Positions 58,508 to 64,000 of a stretch of 64,000 nucleotides of DNA are shown here, piece by piece. The position numbers and the translations under genes are program-made. Source of the DNA: Azadirachta indica (lineage: Eukaryota > Streptophyta > Magnoliopsida > Sapindales > Meliaceae); the NCBI GenBank assembly GCA_022749755.1, contig CM040451.1, positions 7,887,871-7,951,870 of the forward strand, given 5' to 3'. Position 1 is the first letter of the stretch. Each line of letters starts with the position of its first letter. Under the pieces are notes generated by a model, which was given only the letters and a program-made list of their open reading frames with translations, was not told the DNA's origin and made no database searches.

Positions 58508-60126
58508 TTATTGACCTTTCTTCGTCCCCATCACGGAAAGTGGTGGGATACTTTGTTCATTCCTAAAGAAATTATCAGGATCCACTATAGTCTTCACCTG
58601 AACCAACCTGTCGAAATTGTTCTTGAAATATTTTTTGCCCCAAATGCTTGCTTGTTTGTAGCTTGTGTAGCCTTTGTTGTTTGTTCCAATGTCAAGATCC
58701 CTGTAATTGACATATGCTGCCCTTGGATTCTTAGAAACATAAGGAGTCAAGTATTTGTAGAGCCTCCTGATCCAATTTATGTGCCTTTGAGATGTTTCAC
58801 TCCCTGCTTCATCCCAAAACACCACTTGCTCAATCATATATATGTTTCCAGCTCTATGTGGGAATGGAATTTCAAACTCCGAAATCTCACTCATTTTTCC
58901 ACCATAAGAAACCAAATTCAATTCAGCAGCCTCCGCTTCCTTTTCATTAAACAATCGGTATATCCCTTCAAAAGCAATTTCAGGCATGGGCTCTTTAACA
59001 TAGTCAGACTTAACCTTGAAAAATCTTTTGATTGTAGAAGTCCTGTTCAGCAAAACATCCAAGAATTCTCCGTTTTGGGATGGGGAAAAGAGGACGATAG
59101 ATTGAATCCAGCTTATTTCAGAGCAGTCTTCTTTCACCAAACCAAGCTCATGGAAGCTCTCCTGCATCAATGGAAGAAGCCTTTCAATCCCACCAAGAAA
59201 TGACAACCCGAATGAAGCTTGCATTGTTCTCTTCCCATCATTGCTTGAATTCACACTTCTTAAATTGATTCCGTTAATTATATCTTCATGAAGCTTATGT
59301 GCAACATATTGCCATCTGTGAATAATCTTTGTTACATTTTGCTCCAAGGTTCGTTGGACGAAGCATACAGTCAAAGTTGGTGGAACGGAAACCAATTTTA
59401 TTTTCCAAGCAACGATGACTCCAAAACTAGCTCCTCCACCTCCCCGAATGGCCCAAAATAGATCTTCTCCCATTGAATTTCTATCAAGAAATCTTCCTTT
59501 AGCGTCGATCAAGTGCGCATCAACGATATGATCAGCAGCAAGGCCATACTTACGCAACAACGCACCATATCCTCCGCCACTAAAATGCCCACCAACACCA
59601 ACAGTAGGCAACCTCCTGCTGGAAAGGCAAGCGTTTTACTTTTCTCAGCAATCTTATAGTAAAGTTCCCCAATGGTTGCACCGGTTTCAACCCATGCTGT
59701 CTTATCTTCCACATCAACACTGATTGAGCTAATATTTATTAAATCAATGATCACAAATGGAACATCAGCAACGTAAGAAAGGCCCTCGTGATCATGACCT
59801 CCACTACGAACCCTTATCTGCCAGCCGTAGAACTGGGAACATTGAATGGCTGCTTGAATGTGAGATACATACAGGGGTGTGACAATAACAATAGGTTTTA
59901 GGGTTGTGGGCGTTGAAATCCTAAGATTTTGTATGGTAAATTCCAAGATCGATGTGTATGAAGAGTTGTTTTTGGTATAAATCACTTTTGAAATGGAAGT
60001 GGAATTCTTAGAGTGTAGATATAGACATTGAAGAAAATTGTCAAGAGGATCACCATAAATTCTCTGATGGAAAGAAAGTGAAAGAAGACAAACAAGTAGG
60101 AGGATGGAAGAACTCGGAGGCTTCAT
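58508..60126 (-). pseudogene. BBE-like gene C, full length with a 1-bp frameshift
   Basis: Intronless, the same architecture as gene B. The start is ATGAAGCCTCCAAG at 60126; an ATG seven codons upstream also lies in frame but is not shared by paralogues. Signal peptide to about residue 25, RSGGHDHEGLS with the FAD histidine, and PAGGC with the FAD cysteine. Right after that codon one base is missing (GG at 59607-59608 on the plus strand where the pseudogene copies have GGG, that is CC for CCC in the gene). The frame is then lost and ends as a 205-aa product. The downstream frame 59611-58508 is open to the natural end and keeps the GEDLFWAIRGGGG, NYRDLDIGTN and NFFRNEQSIPPL motifs. One short indel in a homopolymer is the only lesion, so a sequencing error or a recent null allele is possible. 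Confidence 0.9.
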
Positions 60127-60940
60127 TTCTCTTGATGTTATTGTCACATTTCATTTTGCAAATGTTAGTTTTGGTACATTTAAACGTAATATTTAAGCTT
60201 AAATATTGTACCTTGTGATATGTGAGGTATTACAATGTAATCGTTGAACTTCTCGAGTTAGATTTAGAATAACAAGATTGTTGCAAGTCAACTAATTCAT
60301 GCATAACGTGGTTTAATTGTTAAATGGTTTTGAACTAATTAATATAATCTTGTCTTTATACAAACGTTACCTATTAAACATATTGGTATCGGCTAATTCT
60401 AATTTGGTCCTTAATGTTTTAAAAAATATCATTTTTGTTGCCATATTTTATGTATTAGACATATAAAAAGCCTTAACATTATTGAAAATCATCACTTTGA
60501 TCAAAATTATTTCAGTCATTGTCATTTTAATTCTTTGGCCAAATATTCATCAATTCTCTTTTGCTAATGAAGGGTATTTTAATCAGTTAATAAACTTTAT
60601 TTATTTGACAATAGTTATTAAACATCGATACAGGCCAAAGAACATCATTTTCGTCAGTTTAGAATAAAAAATGGGAAAATAAAAATTGAAGGGAAAGAAC
60701 AAAAAGAGGGAAAAAAGAGGTAAAATGGAGCAGAGAACAAGCAATTAGGAAGAAACTGATGCAACTAGGTGAAAAAAGAAAATGGGACAACAAAAAATGA
60801 ATGATAAAAGAGATAATAAAGAGACAGAAAATTGTTTTTAGTGAGAGAAACATCAAACGTTAATATATACCTAATTCATGAAATATGCTGAATAAAACGA
60901 AATTTCTTGAAATGTTAAGGACGAAAATAAAATTACTCTT
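60127..60940. other. Upstream region of gene C
   Basis: No clear TATA box near the start, unlike genes A and B. The reverse complement matches 5220-5993 and 37080-37861, the upstream DNA of the plus-strand C-type pseudogenes, including the last 30 bases before the ATG. Short ORFs 60482-60667 and 60659-60856 (-) are not conserved in those copies. Confidence 0.6.
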
Positions 60941-61179
60941 CTACTGAATTCTTTCACCGGATTTGAAGGAATTAAATGTCTTGCTTTTTCAATAATTTAT
61001 TTTGTGAAGAAGTTACTAGCATCAAAGTAAATCATATTCAAAACATATGTATATAGCGGACTGAAAATTTTAATTTCAAACATTTGTAAATCCTAAGCCT
61101 TCTTAATTTAGTTAAGTTTATTTTCAAATTAAATTATATTTTCAATTAATATAAGAAAACATCTCTCTCTATATTTATA
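60941..61179. other. Intergenic, no gene seen
   Basis: AT-rich, no repeat partner noticed. Confidence 0.3.
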
Positions 61180-61440
61180 TATACGTATAAGTAATTTAAA
61201 ATAAAATTTATGAAGTATTTAGTGAATTCTCTTTATAAATGATTATTAATTGAATATAATAAAAGTAAATTATTATACTCATTAAAATTCGAATTCGCCC
61301 TTACTATAGTTTCATAAATATCCACTAAACTCAGTTATTAACTATAAATATAATTTTATTTATAACATATTATCAATCCTAATATGACGATATATAGCTT
61401 TGAATAGGAAAAATCACCATTATGCTGCTACTGTTTTTTT
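61180..61440. repeat. Dispersed repeat shared with 12460-12720
   Basis: Same orientation and landmarks as described at 12460-12720. It ends where the LINE's terminal T-run begins. Confidence 0.6.
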
Positions 61441-62335
61441 AAAATAATCTCTAAGCAAAAGCCTAGAGGAATATATTAAAAAAAAAAATAGAACAATACA
61501 AGGATCAGAAATGCTAAATTGGCTTACAAGGTTGCTACAAAAACCGAAAAACAGCAACATGTTAAGAGAAAGTAGAAAGTACAAACTTAACATGCAAGCA
61601 AAGAAGGAGCGACAATCCATCAAAACTTATCTATCCAGCAAGCATAACTGTAAAAGTAACCAAAACACTAATAACTAGTAGAAGCACCAGTCAATACTAG
61701 AAGAAATCTAATAGCAAGCATAAAATTAGCTGAAACAGGCGAGAGCAGTCTTTGAAATGTAGCAAGTAGCAATTGTCGATAGCAAACTCAATATAAGAGC
61801 AGCATCTAAAAGCTTTGTCATCACAATGATCTAAATGGTGTAAGTCTGACAGCAAGCAAACAAACTGAATCAACATAGGAAGGGATAACAAATGCAGTAT
61901 AACTTGTACAGCAACAAGCAACTGCAACAACACATTTAGAAAATCCAAAATCCATTAAAACTAGCTTCATAAAAATCTATAGTTAGGGAAGCTCCAACAA
62001 TGTATAAGAAGAGCATCTTTGATTTGAAGAAGCGGGGTGTCAAACCAAATGGAACCTGAAGAACAGAGGCCCAAATTCGCCATAACATCCGCAACCTTAT
62101 TTCCTTCATGGTAAGTATGCTCAGTAGAAAGAGATCTTGGATATAGAAGCTTTGCCATATATCTATAATTTTCAGTACACCAAGGCGGACTGAAGTTAAG
62201 AGTTAAGAAAGCAGGATATAGCTGCACTTAAGACAATCTCTAGCCAAATAAAATTTCAACCTCTTTCAACAGCATAAGAAATAGTTTGAATAATAGCCAT
62301 AATTTCTGCAAAGAATGAAGATTGACAGCCCAAGT

Positions 62336-62575
62336 TCATGGCAAAATCACCCAAAAAATCACCTTGAAAGTCTCTAAAACGCCACCGCACGCTGTAGCAC
62401 TTGGATTGTTCTTTGATACACCATCTGTATTTACTTTTACAAAAGGTCTAGTTGGAGGAAGCCAAAAGCTTGGGATTATATTAAGAGCTCTACCTTTTCT
62501 AACATCCACTCCAAGCAACTGAAGAGCATTCAAATCAAGGACTGACAGAACAAACCCCGGACAAGAAGGACCCAA
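62336..62575 (-). pseudogene. LINE RNase H, first part
   Basis: KVNTDG is the first catalytic-Asp strand of the RNase H fold found at the C-terminus of plant L1 ORF2 proteins, where it removes RNA from the cDNA hybrid. The acidic residue is kept. The frame is broken soon after A-T-A-C-G-G-V, so the domain is split over two frames. Confidence 0.75.
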
Positions 62576-62881
62576 GACTTAAGAAAAGACTTGCACAAAG
62601 CAATAATATGAGAGATATGTCTTTTTCCCTTCAAAGACCAGCTTATTTCTAGCTTTCCGAATTTGATAGAGAAGGAAAAAGCAAGCTATATGCCATACAT
62701 TAGCCACTTATGAAGAGAAATGCTTGGAAACAATGGAGAGCCAAAGCAACTTGAAGGATCCAACTTGAGGCAGATTAGAATTAAAACAATTTGCAAGCCA
62801 TTGCCAAATATTTTGAGCTAAGGAACAATTGACAAAAACATGATTTGTACAATCAGGTTCCTTATAGCAGAACCTGCAAAC

Positions 62882-63142
62882 CTAGGCTAGAGAAATTCCA
62901 TGAATATGAAGAATATCCTCAAAAGTAAGTCTATTATAGAGATTTTGCCAAACCAAAGAAGAGTAACGAGGAGGAATGAAAGAAGACCAAATAATCTTGG
63001 CCAAAAGAACTGAATTTTTTTTAAACCTGACAGCTTCATAGCAATTAGAGAAAGTAAGATGGCCATCTAAAGAATTAGACCAAATTAGAACATCAGCACA
63101 TGAATTAAAAGGAAGCTTAACCTCTAAGATAACCTTGTACAA
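62882..63142 (-). pseudogene. LINE zf-RVT domain
   Basis: The W-(x)-S-N-S-L-D-G-x-L-T-F segment followed by A-K-I-I-W-S-S-F-I-P-P and L-V-W-Q-N-L-Y-N-R-L-T matches the zinc-binding region that follows reverse transcriptase in plant LINEs. The terminal Cys cluster is disrupted by a stop after G-I-S-L-A. Confidence 0.7.
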
Positions 63143-63640
63143 GTCTGGAAAAGCCGTGCAAAAGTTTCTTGGACTTCTCCATTATTGATTACATATAAAG
63201 TCAGGAACTTTAGCATTAAGTTGTATACTATTGGAAATGCCAATTATTGAACAAATGGAATCATTAAGCCATTTAGAAGACCAAAACTTAGTGGAAGTTT
63301 CATCCCTAATAATCCAACAAGATTTATCTAAGAATATGTCTAAGATTGATATAATGACAGAGCAAATTGAAGAACATTTATACACTATTGAGTGAGTACC
63401 TGAAACTGTTCAGTTTAAATCTAGTTTTGAAATATATGCTCCAATGTGAGTCTTTGCTAAAGATATCACATGTAAACTTTAGAAGAGCTGTTGAATTAAG
63501 TGAATTCAAATCTCAAAGACCTAGACCCCTTTCAAATTTAGGAAGACGAATTGTACTCCAAGATACTATCATAAGTGTTATGAAAAATCAAGCAACCGAG
63601 CAAATAGAAAACAAATACAATTGCAAACAATGCTAATTTA

Positions 63641-64000
63641 CGTGAAAAACCTTTGAAAAGTTTCAGAGGAAAAACCACGGGAGAGAGAGAGGCGGATTTT
63701 ACTAAGATGAAAAAGAACAACAACAATAACAGTACATGGTTTACCATAAACCCCAAATATATAGCTTGGTTTGGGTCAGTTCAAAAATAAAATTGGGTCT
63801 TGTTAGGCCTATACAGTAATACCCATACAATATATTTATATACATACGCATTTACAATATCGTAAAACGGCAGAGGCGTTACCCTTTAGCCCCCAATATA
63901 CTTTCCAGTTACCAAATATAAGCCAAAATTTTACAACTCTCCACCTTAGCACATATTTGCCTCAACCCCTCTTCTGTGCCCTTAAGGGCTCATCAAATCC
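63641..64000 (-). mobile_element. Possible edge of a copia-like element
   Basis: CGTGAAAAACCTTTGAAAAG followed by GAGGAAAAACCACGG, then CTCCACCTTAGCACATATTTGCCTC near the right edge, are phrases typical of plant copia-type LTR surroundings. No coding sequence or LTR boundary can be set within the window. Confidence 0.35.

Larger units (their letters stand above)
61431..63640 (-). mobile_element. 5'-truncated L1-type LINE (ORF2 C-terminal part and 3' UTR)
   Basis: On the minus strand the order is the end of the reverse-transcriptase connection (63640-63180, frames broken), a zf-RVT domain (63142-62882, with W-S-S-F-I-P-P-R-Y and the R-L-T-F-E-D-I-L-H-I-H-G end), then a plant-LINE RNase H: P-F-V-K-V-N-T-D-G (first Asp codon about 62423-62425) in 62575-62336 and a late H-E-G-N-K-V-A-D segment in 62227-61967. 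A 3' UTR of about 500 bases follows and a T-run at 61431-61437 marks the poly-A end. The reverse-transcriptase palm, endonuclease and ORF1 are missing. Many stops and frameshifts make it inactive. Confidence 0.82.

Noticed and set aside
58424..59203. 259-codon plus-strand ORF
   Set aside because: Long but fully antisense to gene C; its residues are what reverse reading of the conserved BBE domain gives.
1..64000. CRISPR arrays, operons or bacterial genes
   Set aside because: No regular short repeat-spacer pattern, and all recognisable genes and elements are of plant type.

Overview
The window looks like nuclear DNA of a eudicot plant, AT-rich and repeat-laden. The reasons are several plant-type berberine-bridge-enzyme-like (BBE-like) flavoenzyme genes without introns, an initiator-Met-type primer-binding site (TGGTATCAGAGCCA) in a caulimovirid/retroelement relic, a plant L1-type LINE with a C-terminal RNase H, and foldback MITEs. 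The proteins read like those of a woody dicot such as Citrus, but the species is inferred from resemblance only.

The main theme is a decaying, rearranged BBE-like cluster. One copy is intact: 49266-50894 (-), 542 aa, with a signal peptide and both FAD-linking residues. Two are nearly full length but each carries one small frameshift: 24701-26328 (-), a 2-bp insertion, and 58508-60126 (-), a 1-bp deletion. One divergent copy is heavily broken (20555-22037, +). The rest are fragments: 1-54 (-), 5994-7238 (+), 31688-31923 (-), 37862-39107 (+) and 46738-47064 (+). Copies of one ancestral block (a minus-strand BBE gene, several kb of AT-rich upstream DNA, then a divergent plus-strand BBE gene) recur at about 1-7.6 kb, 24.2-31.5 kb, 31.7-39.5 kb and, without the divergent partner, 48.8-56.5 kb. 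The 1-7602 and 31870-39471 copies are almost identical, so that duplication is recent or an assembly artefact.

Region by region: 1-7.6 kb is duplicated block copy 1, with a retropepsin-like relic at 3.1-4.0 kb. 7.6-20.5 kb has no firm gene. It holds a further piece of the BBE upstream repeat, a possible 3-kb DNA transposon, a doubtful small minus-strand spliced gene (14.0-15.5 kb) and long unassigned sequence. 20.5-22 kb is the divergent BBE pseudogene, followed by adjacent foldback MITEs at 22.9-23.6 kb. 24.2-31.5 kb is the block with the frameshifted BBE gene A. 31.5-39.5 kb is the second copy of the recent duplication. 39.5-47.6 kb is a chimeric viral/retroelement region: a decayed endogenous pararetrovirus-like element with movement protein, capsid-like region, CCHC knuckle and protease but no visible reverse transcriptase. 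It is followed by a 555-bp inverted repeat that encloses an inverted movement-protein scrap, a third terminal repeat and a BBE fragment. 49.3-60.9 kb holds intact gene B and frameshifted gene C, separated by repeats and a retroelement fragment. 61.4-63.6 kb is a 5'-truncated LINE on the minus strand. The last few hundred bases may belong to a copia-like element.

Functionally, only gene B can be expected to give a working protein, a secreted FAD-linked oxidase. Everything else is best read as the debris of repeated duplication, inversion and retroelement insertion around it. No tRNA, rRNA or CRISPR was found.
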